Positions 53,801 to 62,170 of a stretch of DNA of 64,000 nt are shown piece by piece. This stretch comes from Methanomassiliicoccaceae archaeon (GTDB lineage: Archaea > Thermoplasmatota > Thermoplasmata > Methanomassiliicoccales > Methanomethylophilaceae), in NCBI GenBank assembly GCA_003555025.1, contig PWHV01000008.1, forward strand, positions 41,526-105,525. Reading direction: 5' to 3'. The stretch's first letter is position 1, and every line of letters begins with the position of its first letter. A program made the position numbers and the translations under genes. The notes under the pieces were generated by a model that was given only the letters and a program-made list of their open reading frames with translations, ran no database searches and was not told the origin of the DNA.

Positions 53801-56800
53801 GGAGGGGATCCTCATGGATTGCACCGTGTCCCTTTCCATAGATGTCTTCGCGGAGAACACCGTCGAAGGCGGCGTGCTGCTCAGCGCCCCGACGCTGAGC
53901 GCTGACATAACAGAGAACTCCGTCCTGGGTGAGCTGAGGGTCTCCGGCGGAACGGTGGACCTCGTGCGTGTGAGCGGGAACAGCGTCGATTCGCTCACCA
54001 TGCTCGCCGTGGACCTTAGCGCCGAAGAGGTCTCCTACAACACCGGGGATGTGATGGAGGCGGCGTCGGAGCTCTCCATGGACATCGGGGCGGTAGAAGG
54101 GAACACCTTCGGCTCCGACATGGGCCTGGGGTCCGCGGGGTCCCTCAGCATCGGGTCGGTCGTCGCCAATGAATGCGGGCTTCTGCTGCTGGTGGGAAAC
54201 GGCTCGGTGACGCTGGGTGCCGTGGATGACAACCGGCTCAACTCCTTGGAGCTGCTCACCGACGGCCCGCTCGAGGCGGTCTCCATCGACGGCAACCAGT
54301 TCGACACCTTGGAGGGCCGTTCCCTCAACGTGTCCGCCGCCACGGCGTACCTGGGCTCCCTCTCCGACAACGTCCTTGTGAACGGAGGGCCGGAACACTT
54401 CATCTCCGTAAGCGCTGACGCCGCGGAACTGGGGGCCGTCGACGGCAACCGGATGGATGCCGTCAGCATCATGGATGCCGTTCTCTTGGAATGCGGCACA
54501 TCGCTGAATGTGACCAGCATCGGAGGCAACGATCTCCGCGGCGACCTGCGCGCCGTCTCCGCCACCCTCGGCGTCGACGATGTCCGAGGGAACAGCTTGG
54601 AAGGGGACCTGTTGCTGGAGGGCGGCTACGTGGGCCTGGGAACGGTGACGGGCAACGGAGCAGGGACGCTGTCGATCCAGGGCGACGAGCTCACCATCTC
54701 GGTCGTCGAAGGCAACGACATCGACACCATCAGCATCCAGTCCTCGGGGGCGGCCGCCATCGGCCCCGTGCTGGAGAACAACGCGTCGTCCGTGTCCGTG
54801 GCCGCCGGCGCCGACCTCACCATCGGCACGGTGGGAGGCAACCATTTCAACGGGGCTGTGGACATCAGCGCCGCGGGGGACCTTAGCGCAGGGGACTTCG
54901 ACGGCAACAGCATCCACGAGCTCTCGGTCTCCAGCGGCGGGGCGTTGTCGCTGCTGTCGGTCACCGGGAACGCCCTCGGCCCCACGGACGGAACTGCCAT
55001 CGAGCTCACGGGCGGGGCGGTGGAGCTGTCGGGGGCGATGCAAGGGAACACCCTGACAGGCTACGGCCACCAGAGCCTCCTGGTCGTGCATGGCGAATCC
55101 ATTAGCGTCCTCCGTATCGCCGACAACACGGTGGAACAGCCCTGCGCCGCCGAGGCGCTTTTGTTGCAGGCGGAAAGGGGCATCGTGACCGGCGATATAC
55201 TCTCCAACTCTTTCAACGGCCCGCTGCTCATCAGCTCCGAAGCGGACATCGCCCTCGGTGACGTGTCGGCGAACCACATGTCGGGGCTGCAGGCGTCATC
55301 GGGAGCGGGTCTGTCATCCGGGAGTGTGGCGGGGAACGTACTGGAGGACAGGCTGGTGCTCGAAGGCGTCTCCCAGGTAATCGTGGAGGACGTGGTGGGC
55401 AACGAGCTGAACGGCATCACCGCCTTCAGCGGAGGGCCCCTTGCAATCGGGGACCTAAGCAACAACCGCCTCTTCGGCGCGACGGGCGACGCCATCTACC
55501 TTAACGCCACGGAGCTGGAGATGGGCGCCATCAGCGGCAATTCGCTGCAGAGCGGGTCGCCGGACCGCCTGTTGAACGTGGAGGCCGGCAGCGCCGACAT
55601 AGCAAGCATGGACCTGAACACCATGGTGCCAGAGAGCGGCGCCGAGGCCATGCGTTTGGTTGTCTCGGAAAATCTCTCCATCGGGGGGATGGACGGCAAC
55701 GCCCTCAAAGGAGACGTGCTCCTCGACTCGCCCGATATCGCTGTCGGGGATGTCACGGGCAACGGCATGCATCACCTCTTCGTAAACGCAACGCATCTGC
55801 GCCTCGGGAGCCTGGCCGATAACACCGTCCACGATGTGAGCGTAGCGGCGGAGTCTCTGGAGGCCATGGGCGCCATATCCGATAACGACATGCACTCCTT
55901 CACTCTGGTCAGTCCCGGGCCGGTTCATGTGCCCTCGGTCACGGACAACCGGCTCTCCGCGGACCTCATCATCGAGGGGGGTTCGCTGGACATCGGGGGC
56001 GTGGAGGGCAACGAGATGGGCTCCCTGCGCCTGATTTCCGAGGAGGGAACGGCCTTGGCCCGTCTATCATGGAACGTCGTCAGCGGCGACGCGCTCATAA
56101 GCGCCAACGGTTTCGAATGCGGACCCATAGACAACAACACCGTCACCTCTCTGTCGGTGGGGAACGGCGATGTACGCATCGCCGTGGTGGAGCGCAACGA
56201 CCTCGACGGAGAGCTGAGTCTCAACGCCACCGGCCTCATGATCGACCGCGGCATCCTCCACAACCGCATAGCCCAAGGCCTGACGGTCGTCGCCGATTCC
56301 TCCTCGACGCTGCTCTTGACGCAGAACAGCCTGTTGGAATGCGACGGGGACGGGATTTTCCTTGAGATAACGGACGGCATTGATCTGCTGTCCACCGGTA
56401 ACGAGATCGCCGGCGGCAGCGGTGACGGCATACGCCTCCTCAGCGGCTCCACCGTAGCGCTGGATAGCTCTGACGACACGGTCAGCGTCTTTTCCGGCGC
56501 CGCCGTCTCCCTGGAGGCTCCCTGGGTCGAAGCGGTCATCGTCGGTCTCAACGCCGAAGGCTGCGGCACGGGGCTGTCCGCGGACAACGTCATGTCCCTG
56601 TGGGTCTCGGACTCCCGGTTCCAAGGCTGCGGAACGGGAGCGGTGCTCAGCGGCGAGGGTATCGAAATAGTGGATTCGGAGTTCCAATCCAACGACATCG
56701 GCGCCGTGTTCCAGGGGGTCGAGGGCCTGGTATTCACCGATAACACGGTGAGTGGGTCCGCCATAGACGGCCTGCGCCTAACGGGATGCCACGACGGTCT

Positions 56801-59333
56801 GCTGCAGTCGAACGTTTTCACCGATAACACCGGATTCGCCCTGAACGCCACCGGGTGCGACGGCCTCCTCGTCAGCTGGAACCTGTTCTACGACAACAAC
56901 GGCGCCGGCGCCGTCCACGAGCCGGGAAGCGAGCAGGCCCATGACGACGGGGACAACCAATGGAGCGCCGCCCGTTACCCGGGCTCCGGCGGGACTGAGG
57001 GCAACTTTTGGAGCGACTTGCAGGATCCCGATGAGAACAACGACGGCATCGTGGACATCCCTTACTCTCTGTCCGGCGGCGCCGAGGACCCGCACCCGCT
57101 GCGGGGCGAGGAGGACATCTACCCGCCCTGGCTACGCATCGGTTCTCCCGCGGACGGTAGCAACCACTCCTATGAGGAATTCGAACTGGAATGGACGGCC
57201 ATGGACAATCGCAGCGGCATTTCGGAGTTCGACACTGTGTTGTCCGTGGACGGAGCGACCTTCGCCACCGTCCCCGCGTCGCAGACCTCGTTGACCATCG
57301 ACCCTCTCGAACTCCAGGAGGGATACCGCGTTCTATCGGTCAAGGTGACCGATAACTCCGGCAACACCCGCGAGGAGAGCATAACCATCCTCATAGACCG
57401 CACCCCGCCGTCCATCGTGGTCACATCCCACGAGGACGGCGACATCGTGCCGACGCCGTTCCACCTCCATTGGGACGTGGAGGACGAGTTCGACCCTGAC
57501 CCACGTGTCGACATCCGGGTTAGCGGAGGCCCGTGGACGGAGGGCGTCTCCTCCCCTTACGAGGTGGACCCCCTCTCCGCCTTGGAGGACGGCGAGCACG
57601 TCATCGAGCTGCGGGCGGTGGACCACTTGGGCAACGAGAACTTGACATCCGTCACCGTGGTGGTGGACAACACCCCGCCGGAGCTGACCATCGTCCAACC
57701 GTCCGAAGGGGACTACGTCAACGAGAGCGTTGTGTCCTTGGTCTGGGAGGTCAGCGACGATTCCCCCTACACCGTGGAGGTCTCCGAGGACGCCGTCGCT
57801 TGGACCGAGGCGGAGGGCGACTCCCATGAATTCACCCTCGATGACGGCCAGCACACCCTGTACGTGAGGGCGGTGGACGCCGCCGGCAACGAGAACACCA
57901 GCTCGGTGAACTTCACCGTTGACACCGTAGCTCCGGAGATCGACATCCTATCGCCCGATGAGGGCGTCCACTTGGACGACGGTTCGGTGACGTTGGAGTG
58001 GACTGTGACCGACGATTCCCCCTTCACGGTGCAGGTGTCCGACGACGGGGTCACCTGGGTGGATCCGCAGGAAGAGGGAAGCCACCTCTTCGTGCTCGAT
58101 GACGGCCAGCACACCCTGTACGTGAGGGCGGTGGACGCCGCCGGCAACGTGAACACCAGCTCGGTGAACTTCACCGTTGACACTGAGCCGCCGCAGCTGG
58201 ATATGGTCTCCCCTGATAACGGCTCCTATCAATCCCAGCCCTTCGAGCTCCATTGGACCGTCGATGACGCCATCGACGAGGACCCGCAGGTCCAGTATCG
58301 CGTCGAGGGCGGTGAATGGATTATGGCGGAGGATTCGCCACTGTTGTTCGATGAGTTCGCCGAAGGGGAGCGCCTCATAGAGATGCGCGCCGAGGATGAA
58401 GCAGGCAACGAGGCGAACGCCAGCCTGACAGTGATCATCGATGACACCCCACCGGAGCTGGAGATAGTCTCCCCCGACGAAGGCGACCTCCTCAGCAGCG
58501 AGACCGTCACTTTGTCATGGACCGTCAGCGACGATTCCCCCTACACCGTGGAGGTCTCCGAGGACGCCGTTGCTTGGACCGAGGCGGAGGGCGACTCCCA
58601 TGAATTCACCCTCGATGACGGCCAGCACACCCTGTACGTGAGGGCGGTGGACGCCGCCGGCAACGTGAACACCAGCTCGGTGAACTTCACCGTTGACACT
58701 GAGCCGCCGCAGATAAACATAATCTCCCCGGCGTCGGGCAGTGTCCTTGATGAGAGCTCGGTCACCTTGGAATGGGATGTGGACGACCTCAGCGGATATT
58801 CCATGGAGGTCTCCTCTGACGGGACTGAATGGATAAGCAAGGAGGTATATCAGCACACCTTCGAACTCCAAGAGGGAGAGCACACCCTCTACGTCAGAGC
58901 TGTCGACGAAGCGGGGAACGAGGCCATGGAGAGCGTGGACGTGGTCATCGATCTCAGCCCTCCGGAGGTGGAGATAACGTCCCCGGAGGAGGGGGAGGAG
59001 CTAGAACAGCTCACTGTCCTGATGACCTGGTCGGTGGAGGACATGTCGGAATGCAGCTATCAGGTGTGGTACGATGACAGTGAACCGGTGGCGGTGGAGG
59101 ACGAGCAATACGAGTTCGAACTGCCGGAGGAGGGCGAATATGTGCTATGGGTCAACGTCACTGACGCTTTCGGAAGGTCCACCCTCGCTAACGTCACCGT
59201 CAACGTTACCGACGGAGGCTCCACTACAACAGGATTGTTAACGACCAACGAGTTGACAATGACCGCTCTGGCGGTGGGAGGCGTTACCGCCGGTGCCACA
59301 TACATGTTCGTAAGGCCGCGCTGGAGCGTTTAA
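47868..59333 (+). CDS. Giant 3,821-aa cell-surface beta-helix/Ig-like protein, probable adhesin
   Basis: Single open frame of 11.5 kb. An N-terminal signal peptide (PGLVILLALLLFIPMALGL) is followed by an Ig-like domain and then a very long right-handed parallel beta-helix region (about residues 180-3000). The first part has rungs of about 22-25 aa built on G-N-D-C or G-N-D-L motifs; a middle part (about 1600-2750) has shorter rungs in the style VGSMRNNNLGGVDMVSASFI and IDGNDVGPCSLESTEGNISV. A few NosD-like rungs follow, then six or so Ig-like repeats (about 3080-3780) and a C-terminal membrane helix (TMTALAVGGVTAGATYMF). It starts 5 nt after the second C25 gene and is the last gene of the archaellum-containing operon. 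Probably an elongated rod anchored in the membrane; its binding target is unknown. The stop is TAA. Confidence 0.85.
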   Translation: MPTSPRPGLVILLALLLFIPMALGLSEESEPEEDVDIAPRSLQSSPQLEILSPLQNMSFGTRTALFMWEVDAKEPYTVNISVDGDEFSSVEGDSKRHIWPADGTDAERIERNLTVEVTDADGLRVQKSVQFFTQDRDVPRGQTAITGDGSLMELAEAYGLPGDGSEEDPYLLENIGIDALGEEYGIKVAGTTKHLTLRNITVFNTETMDDEPLGTAILLKDVRNLAIEGCLLRDHFFGVHLESVSHNLRLQDNDLRHSARGAITVNQGEELTISGNDCSQAGRWGVLVGAKPYASVNVTVTDNDCSDHRRYGIALENMEGSHVSGNDVRSTTMHSRTGIYMYGGSSNTVIEGNDCRHNSEGILLRGGSEHNTVRDNDCRHSTQGITVADRSSYNLIDGNNCSESLQGIVLNRAYSNEVKENDCSQSNNSAGSGVHIVGGGGNLVKGNDCSNNRFGILAESSSNQRLEDNDCSDAGNHSILVSNNLDGFSIIGNDCRNSTLDAIRMESDHYGARSNTVKDNDCRGNGGSAVNISAAGHIEHNSIVGNDCRHTPYDMIRAEGSNFTGNLFSGNIMPDAPMMPIELRSSTLNFVSNEISVNHMPNASGHGFALHGNISDLRILDNNVHNASLNAIQVTDSLDGMWNVRIDGNNVSSPGGHGVHLRSNSFIEGGSVSGNYALNIPLVPLSVQSTALWNFSVDDNDARAHHGPPIIAPAPDLRHVSVSGNDLRGCAAGLDLLDRQFHQVSISSNDLRGTAGVLIETSSEREAYGLRIDGNDLRRDGGAAVMVGVDGGLRNSSLSGNDMTGIVDQPLTVVAPHLLQVDVDDNLAPGALDNGISIDTDSMDHVSVSGNILRGSQGAGLLLHAERMQNLTVSYNDIGDAAGEGLSITSLSGIGNLTVSGNDVSNSGIGSLTVRASGPLRDALISDNDCTLSPNHPLELHATELRRAVIDGNDLRDPDHRPLWLNSSVFVDVTVSGNDGSGSGGYGLEMNGTVIRSVTVQDNDFSGSVLDPVLMQSPNDISSVHVRDNLATGGSDHGISIVSDGGLEAVMVEGNTVKSHAVNQIVLEGSWVRHSSVSYNDASGSPSLPLRVDSPSVEDLTVQGNLFHDSAGHAIELRAQSLLEIHILDNDLRDAGGHALMVESTGEMRDIVVAGNDLCRSQDGMRIAAPESVRGLEIRGNTATDLVDGDPALVEAPSLFDVLVVDNSFPDARGTPLTAAASWLDNFTVEGNDFDRSGYHGIELETIGMFDVSIKDNSLHGADGHGILVNSTGEGVLSVLNISNNNGNGVAGDAIRVAAAEMTSVTVSGNDMSGAQGNGMFLHSEGGMSSLVISYNDLNGAAGDGALLRSMTDAELSDSLLKDNNLSHAAGRSIAVDMDAMADVLIDGNDCQNSSAPLDIHASQVTRVQIVGNDLSGSASHGIWIEADVTHILIEDNNITGIAGPGVMIEDYGEMVNVTIVRNTLSSVEEGVLLLSPAMTEVTLAYNTVSSDSNPVRIVATSSQDLSVHGNDISASAEQPLVLEVDEHLRTQVTQNDLSGSADGINVNASLITDLLIEGNVLDGVAGDGIVVSASGAMDSVHVMDNSLAGIAGITVDVHCGADISNLRVVNNSGGGGIAVDGNSIINGELVENVVNGPMAVTADGQVLLQRVDANSLAGELLVSGSSLNVTSIDGNDGGDSLISSADGKIEVGSMRNNNLGGVDMVSASFILSERVDGNVFDSLDMNAMDRVEMGTINGNEIGEALNMTGSMLDIGSIDGNDVGPCSLESTEGNISVTSFSENIMTSVTLLSAASISSDRVDGNNAGPFSVQAPGVIAVGAMSDNDLIAPDVALRLDGGSIIVGELSRNTFQAVDGVWINASVVEVPILHENIITADGTGLTVLAGEAFRGGIDSNQVYASAGIVISSPLIDIATMDDNLFHEVDAEAVNLTADELWADSLGGNILVDGSPGHFILVNAGSAQLGSVTANTMNVPSISEGILMDCTVSLSIDVFAENTVEGGVLLSAPTLSADITENSVLGELRVSGGTVDLVRVSGNSVDSLTMLAVDLSAEEVSYNTGDVMEAASELSMDIGAVEGNTFGSDMGLGSAGSLSIGSVVANECGLLLLVGNGSVTLGAVDDNRLNSLELLTDGPLEAVSIDGNQFDTLEGRSLNVSAATAYLGSLSDNVLVNGGPEHFISVSADAAELGAVDGNRMDAVSIMDAVLLECGTSLNVTSIGGNDLRGDLRAVSATLGVDDVRGNSLEGDLLLEGGYVGLGTVTGNGAGTLSIQGDELTISVVEGNDIDTISIQSSGAAAIGPVLENNASSVSVAAGADLTIGTVGGNHFNGAVDISAAGDLSAGDFDGNSIHELSVSSGGALSLLSVTGNALGPTDGTAIELTGGAVELSGAMQGNTLTGYGHQSLLVVHGESISVLRIADNTVEQPCAAEALLLQAERGIVTGDILSNSFNGPLLISSEADIALGDVSANHMSGLQASSGAGLSSGSVAGNVLEDRLVLEGVSQVIVEDVVGNELNGITAFSGGPLAIGDLSNNRLFGATGDAIYLNATELEMGAISGNSLQSGSPDRLLNVEAGSADIASMDLNTMVPESGAEAMRLVVSENLSIGGMDGNALKGDVLLDSPDIAVGDVTGNGMHHLFVNATHLRLGSLADNTVHDVSVAAESLEAMGAISDNDMHSFTLVSPGPVHVPSVTDNRLSADLIIEGGSLDIGGVEGNEMGSLRLISEEGTALARLSWNVVSGDALISANGFECGPIDNNTVTSLSVGNGDVRIAVVERNDLDGELSLNATGLMIDRGILHNRIAQGLTVVADSSSTLLLTQNSLLECDGDGIFLEITDGIDLLSTGNEIAGGSGDGIRLLSGSTVALDSSDDTVSVFSGAAVSLEAPWVEAVIVGLNAEGCGTGLSADNVMSLWVSDSRFQGCGTGAVLSGEGIEIVDSEFQSNDIGAVFQGVEGLVFTDNTVSGSAIDGLRLTGCHDGLLQSNVFTDNTGFALNATGCDGLLVSWNLFYDNNGAGAVHEPGSEQAHDDGDNQWSAARYPGSGGTEGNFWSDLQDPDENNDGIVDIPYSLSGGAEDPHPLRGEEDIYPPWLRIGSPADGSNHSYEEFELEWTAMDNRSGISEFDTVLSVDGATFATVPASQTSLTIDPLELQEGYRVLSVKVTDNSGNTREESITILIDRTPPSIVVTSHEDGDIVPTPFHLHWDVEDEFDPDPRVDIRVSGGPWTEGVSSPYEVDPLSALEDGEHVIELRAVDHLGNENLTSVTVVVDNTPPELTIVQPSEGDYVNESVVSLVWEVSDDSPYTVEVSEDAVAWTEAEGDSHEFTLDDGQHTLYVRAVDAAGNENTSSVNFTVDTVAPEIDILSPDEGVHLDDGSVTLEWTVTDDSPFTVQVSDDGVTWVDPQEEGSHLFVLDDGQHTLYVRAVDAAGNVNTSSVNFTVDTEPPQLDMVSPDNGSYQSQPFELHWTVDDAIDEDPQVQYRVEGGEWIMAEDSPLLFDEFAEGERLIEMRAEDEAGNEANASLTVIIDDTPPELEIVSPDEGDLLSSETVTLSWTVSDDSPYTVEVSEDAVAWTEAEGDSHEFTLDDGQHTLYVRAVDAAGNVNTSSVNFTVDTEPPQINIISPASGSVLDESSVTLEWDVDDLSGYSMEVSSDGTEWISKEVYQHTFELQEGEHTLYVRAVDEAGNEAMESVDVVIDLSPPEVEITSPEEGEELEQLTVLMTWSVEDMSECSYQVWYDDSEPVAVEDEQYEFELPEEGEYVLWVNVTDAFGRSTLANVTVNVTDGGSTTTGLLTTNELTMTALAVGGVTAGATYMFVRPRWSV
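48690..49512 (+). repeat. N-D-C rung repeats of the giant protein
   Basis: Eleven consecutive beta-helix rungs, with one exception that has Val, carry Asn-Asp/Asn-Cys at the same point: SGNDCSQ, TDNDCSD, EGNDCRH, RDNDCRH, DGNNCSE, KENDCSQ, KGNDCSN, EDNDCSD, IGNDCRN, KDNDCRG, VGNDCRH. Spacing is about 20-28 residues, i.e. one coil. In a parallel beta-helix these side chains would stack as an Asn ladder beside a Cys ladder. Two isolated copies occur further on (ISDNDCTL near 50650, IDGNDCQN near 52030). Confidence 0.85.
57750..58712 (+). repeat. Near-identical direct repeats in the Ig-like region of the giant gene
   Basis: A 177-bp segment at 57750-57926 recurs at 58524-58700 with only about five differences. 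A 102-bp part (58095-58196) is identical to 58611-58712. The units encode the Ig-like repeat core ending LYVRAVDAAGNVNTSSVNFT. Other Ig units in the gene are much more diverged, so these look recently duplicated or homogenised by gene conversion. Confidence 0.9.
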
Positions 59334-59442
59334 GGGCCACGGAGCATTCCGCTAACCGTCTGACGTTGACGGTATTGATTTGCCTTAAACGTCCGACAAT
59401 TGTCAGATATTTTATATATCAAGCACCGGGATTCTTTTGCGG
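59334..59442 (+). promoter_or_regulatory. Promoter of the first serine recombinase with two palindromes
   Basis: Two inverted repeats sit between the giant gene and the recombinase: CCGTC-N7-GACGG (59356-59372), and GACAATTGTC (59395-59404), which extends to a 16-bp near-palindrome TCCGACAATTGTCAGA with one mismatched pair. The TATA box attttatatatc follows at about 59409-59420, about 25-30 nt before ATG 59443, so the message is leaderless. The 16-bp palindrome abuts the TATA/BRE and could be an operator or a recombinase binding site. Confidence 0.5.
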
Positions 59443-60234
59443 ATGGGAATGAGGGCCGCACTCTACCTGAGGGTGTCCACCGAGGACCAGGCGCGCGAGG
59501 GATTCTCCCTCGATGCGCAACGCAAACGCCTGAGCGCGTACTGCAAGGCCAGGGGATGGGACGTCGCCGCGGTGTACGCGGACGAGGGCCACTCCGGCCG
59601 CGACATAAAGAGGCCGGCGTACAACCGCATGATGGGGGAGCGTGACTCATGGGACCTCATCCTGGTGCTGAAGATGGACCGTATCCATCGCAACTCGGTG
59701 AACTTCACCTTGATGATGGACACTCTGCGGGGATGGGGCAAGGAGTTCAACTCCATGCAGGAGAGCTTCGACACCACCACCGCAATGGGGCGCTTCGTGA
59801 TGGACATCATGCAACGCATCGCCCAGCTGGAGAGCGAGCAGATCGGCGAGCGCGTCCGCGTGGGTATGGAGCACAAGGCCAGGAGCGGCAACGGTATACT
59901 GGGCTTCGGGCACCCTTACGGCTACGACCTCACCGACGAGGGTCTGGTGGTGAACGAGGAGGAGGCGCGGACGGTGAGGAGGATCTACCGACTGCGCGCC
60001 GAAGGCTCGTCGCTGCAGTCCATCGCCGACCATCTGAATTCCCTGAGCATAAGGAGCAAGAAAGGCCTGGATTGGAGCAAGCAGAGCGTATCCCGCATAC
60101 TGAGGAACCCGCTGTACTGCGGATACGTACGCTGGGCGGACGTGCTGAGGCAGGGCGAGCATCAGGCTATAATAAGCCGCGAGGAGTTCCGCGGCCTGCA
60201 TGAGGCCGCCGCATCGATGCCGCCGACCGCCTGA
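59443..60234 (+). CDS. Serine recombinase (resolvase/invertase plus Recombinase domain), first copy
   Basis: 263-aa site-specific recombinase. The N-terminal resolvase domain has the catalytic Ser in YLRVSTEDQAREGFSL (S12) and the KMDRIHRNSVNF motif with active-site Arg residues. A Recombinase domain (PF07508-like; GHPYGYDLTDEGLVVNEEEA through LRNPLYCGYVRW) follows, but there is no C-terminal zinc ribbon or long coiled coil, so it is far shorter than phage-type large serine integrases. ATG 59443 is chosen from the TATA position; a TTG at 59437 is in frame. It is closely similar to the second copy at 62171, with one surface-protein gene between them. Confidence 0.92.
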   Translation: MGMRAALYLRVSTEDQAREGFSLDAQRKRLSAYCKARGWDVAAVYADEGHSGRDIKRPAYNRMMGERDSWDLILVLKMDRIHRNSVNFTLMMDTLRGWGKEFNSMQESFDTTTAMGRFVMDIMQRIAQLESEQIGERVRVGMEHKARSGNGILGFGHPYGYDLTDEGLVVNEEEARTVRRIYRLRAEGSSLQSIADHLNSLSIRSKKGLDWSKQSVSRILRNPLYCGYVRWADVLRQGEHQAIISREEFRGLHEAAASMPPTA

Positions 60235-60383
60235 ACCGCTCACTCGAGGTCGTCAAATGCGCGAGCCGCGGTTCTGCATTTTTAAGATCAGCGACCAGTT
60301 CGGATATGGCACCGGGAACTTGGGGGCGGGCCTTTATTACGCGTCTTGATTAAACCGGTGCCCATGCGGTCTTTGAACAAAGT

Positions 60384-60400
60384 TATTATATATATATAAT
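60384..60400 (+). promoter_or_regulatory. Strong TATA box of the acidic surface protein
   Basis: An uninterrupted A/T run (tattatatatatataat) lies about 15-30 nt upstream of ATG 60415, giving a leaderless start. It is the most extreme TATA region in the window and suggests high expression. The remaining part of 60235-60414 holds no gene that I can see. Confidence 0.65.
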
Positions 60401-60414
60401 ACCAAACCTTTTTC

Positions 60415-61965
60415 ATGTATGGATTCCCCAGACTGTCTAGCAAGAGTTTCGCTGCGGCGGTAGCTCTGGTCCTGATGGTCTCCATAGCAGCTTTCGCTTT
60501 TTTCATGCCTTTCGAAGCCCAAGCGGAGGACAACACCGCACCGGATTGGTCGGAGGGCCAGGAAACGGCCATGGGCGTCGAGCTTGATTTCCTGGAGCTG
60601 TATGACAGCTACAGCGACGAGGTCGATGAGAACATGACCTACGTCTTCGGTGATATCGAAGACCTGACCTATGAAGACTTTGCCATGAACGAAGGCTCCA
60701 TAAAGTCATATCTGCTCTTGGAGGTCAGCGAAGAGACCGAAGAAACCGTGACCGTCACCCAGAAGATGGGTTTCGAGATCAAGACTGCATTCACGCTCTC
60801 AGCGGAGATGCACAACATGACCCCTGCTGGGGAGTACGCGGATAATGAGACGGCGGAGGCCGAGGACAAGGTCGACCTAGACAACTCGGTGTCCATGTCG
60901 ACGACCCTCGCCGTGGTGCAATCGTTATCGGCGACTTTCGACAAGGACACCATGGACCTGATCAGCATATCTACGTACGTCCGCTCCACCTCGATATTCG
61001 ACCTCTCGGTGGATAAGTGGCCTGACATGAACGATGAAGGCGAAGAGCACATCGTCACATACGGCGGCTTCAACGTTTATTCGAAGACCGATGTTAAGGT
61101 GAGCTCCGAGGTCGAGTTCGAGCCGGCGTTCAAGATGTTCGACCTGCCCATAGATGTCGGTGACGAGTGGAACACCACCACTGAAGAGATCACCGTGAGC
61201 GGCGGCCTGGATGGCACAATCGACCTGCAGGTGACAGGAACATCCCCGGCGGTCGATGAGGCAAACCAAGAGATCGACTACATGTTCGAGAACATCACCG
61301 CCGAGATGCCCAACGCCACCGGCATAGACGGATTCCCCATCAAGCTGGATGAGGTGACCATACCGGCGGAGTACTTCGATGCCAACGATGATGTGGATGA
61401 CGTGCCAGAGTTCAGCATAGAGGAGGGACAGTTCCCCACTGAATCCATAGAGATCCCGGTGGTCGACCTCGTATGCACGGAGAACACGACCTCCGACATC
61501 ATGGAGAAGCATAACCTCACCGACGGCGACGTGAACATCTATTGGATACTGCCAGAGGGCATGCCAGCACCCGGACACGTAAATGTGTCCAACCATGTCC
61601 CGCTGCATGACGACAACACCATGATGTACGTCGGCGGCATACCCTACGTGCGCGCCCTGGGCGACATAACCATGTGGGAGACAGTGATGGAAGAAGGCAC
61701 GGAGGAGATGGAATCGACCATGATCAATATGGCTGACCAAATGGGCGTGAACATATCCGAGTCCTTCAGCTTCTCCTCCATGGATGTGGCTTCGGCCAAT
61801 GAGGGCATAGAATCCATATCGGACACCCAGGACGAGATGGTGGCCGAGGAGGACGACACCATAGGAGGGATCGTGGACTTCTTCCTTGAGCCCCCCTATC
61901 TCGGCTCCATTGCCGCAGTGGTGCTGATAATCCTCATCGGACTGATGGCGGCCCGCAGGGGATGA
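60415..61965 (+). CDS. Acidic secreted protein with C-terminal membrane anchor (S-layer-like candidate)
   Basis: 516-aa protein with an N-terminal signal helix (about 12-33, ending in AQA-EDN, a plausible cleavage site), a long extracellular domain very rich in Asp, Glu and Thr with about ten N-glycosylation sequons, an acidic low-complexity stretch near residues 477-487 (DEMVAEEDDTIGG) and a C-terminal membrane helix (GSIAAVVLIILIGLMAARRG). No family is recognised. Topology, acidity and very strong promoter fit an abundant envelope or S-layer-type protein. It lies between two serine recombinases and ends before a clear terminator. Confidence 0.6.
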   Translation: MYGFPRLSSKSFAAAVALVLMVSIAAFAFFMPFEAQAEDNTAPDWSEGQETAMGVELDFLELYDSYSDEVDENMTYVFGDIEDLTYEDFAMNEGSIKSYLLLEVSEETEETVTVTQKMGFEIKTAFTLSAEMHNMTPAGEYADNETAEAEDKVDLDNSVSMSTTLAVVQSLSATFDKDTMDLISISTYVRSTSIFDLSVDKWPDMNDEGEEHIVTYGGFNVYSKTDVKVSSEVEFEPAFKMFDLPIDVGDEWNTTTEEITVSGGLDGTIDLQVTGTSPAVDEANQEIDYMFENITAEMPNATGIDGFPIKLDEVTIPAEYFDANDDVDDVPEFSIEEGQFPTESIEIPVVDLVCTENTTSDIMEKHNLTDGDVNIYWILPEGMPAPGHVNVSNHVPLHDDNTMMYVGGIPYVRALGDITMWETVMEEGTEEMESTMINMADQMGVNISESFSFSSMDVASANEGIESISDTQDEMVAEEDDTIGGIVDFFLEPPYLGSIAAVVLIILIGLMAARRG

Positions 61966-61989
61966 TGTCTCGACCGTGAGGCCACGAAC

Positions 61990-62022
61990 GGGGCGAAAGC
62001 CCCCTCTTACCTTTTCATTTCT
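61990..62022 (+). terminator. Hairpin terminator after the acidic surface protein
   Basis: Stem GGGGC (61990-61994), loop gaaa, stem GCCCC (61999-62003), followed by the pyrimidine-rich ctcttaccttttcatttcttt. It lies 25 nt past the stop codon. Confidence 0.6.
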
Positions 62023-62170
62023 TTAATGCCGAGGCGTACGACCGTCGACCGAAGCCGGAACGGCGCAATGCTGGCATGCAACGCGTTCACGGTATCAGGC
62101 TTCGGATGTCACCGATATCTGACCATAGTGCGTTCGGAAGCTAGCGATAACGATAATACCGCGCTCTCCA

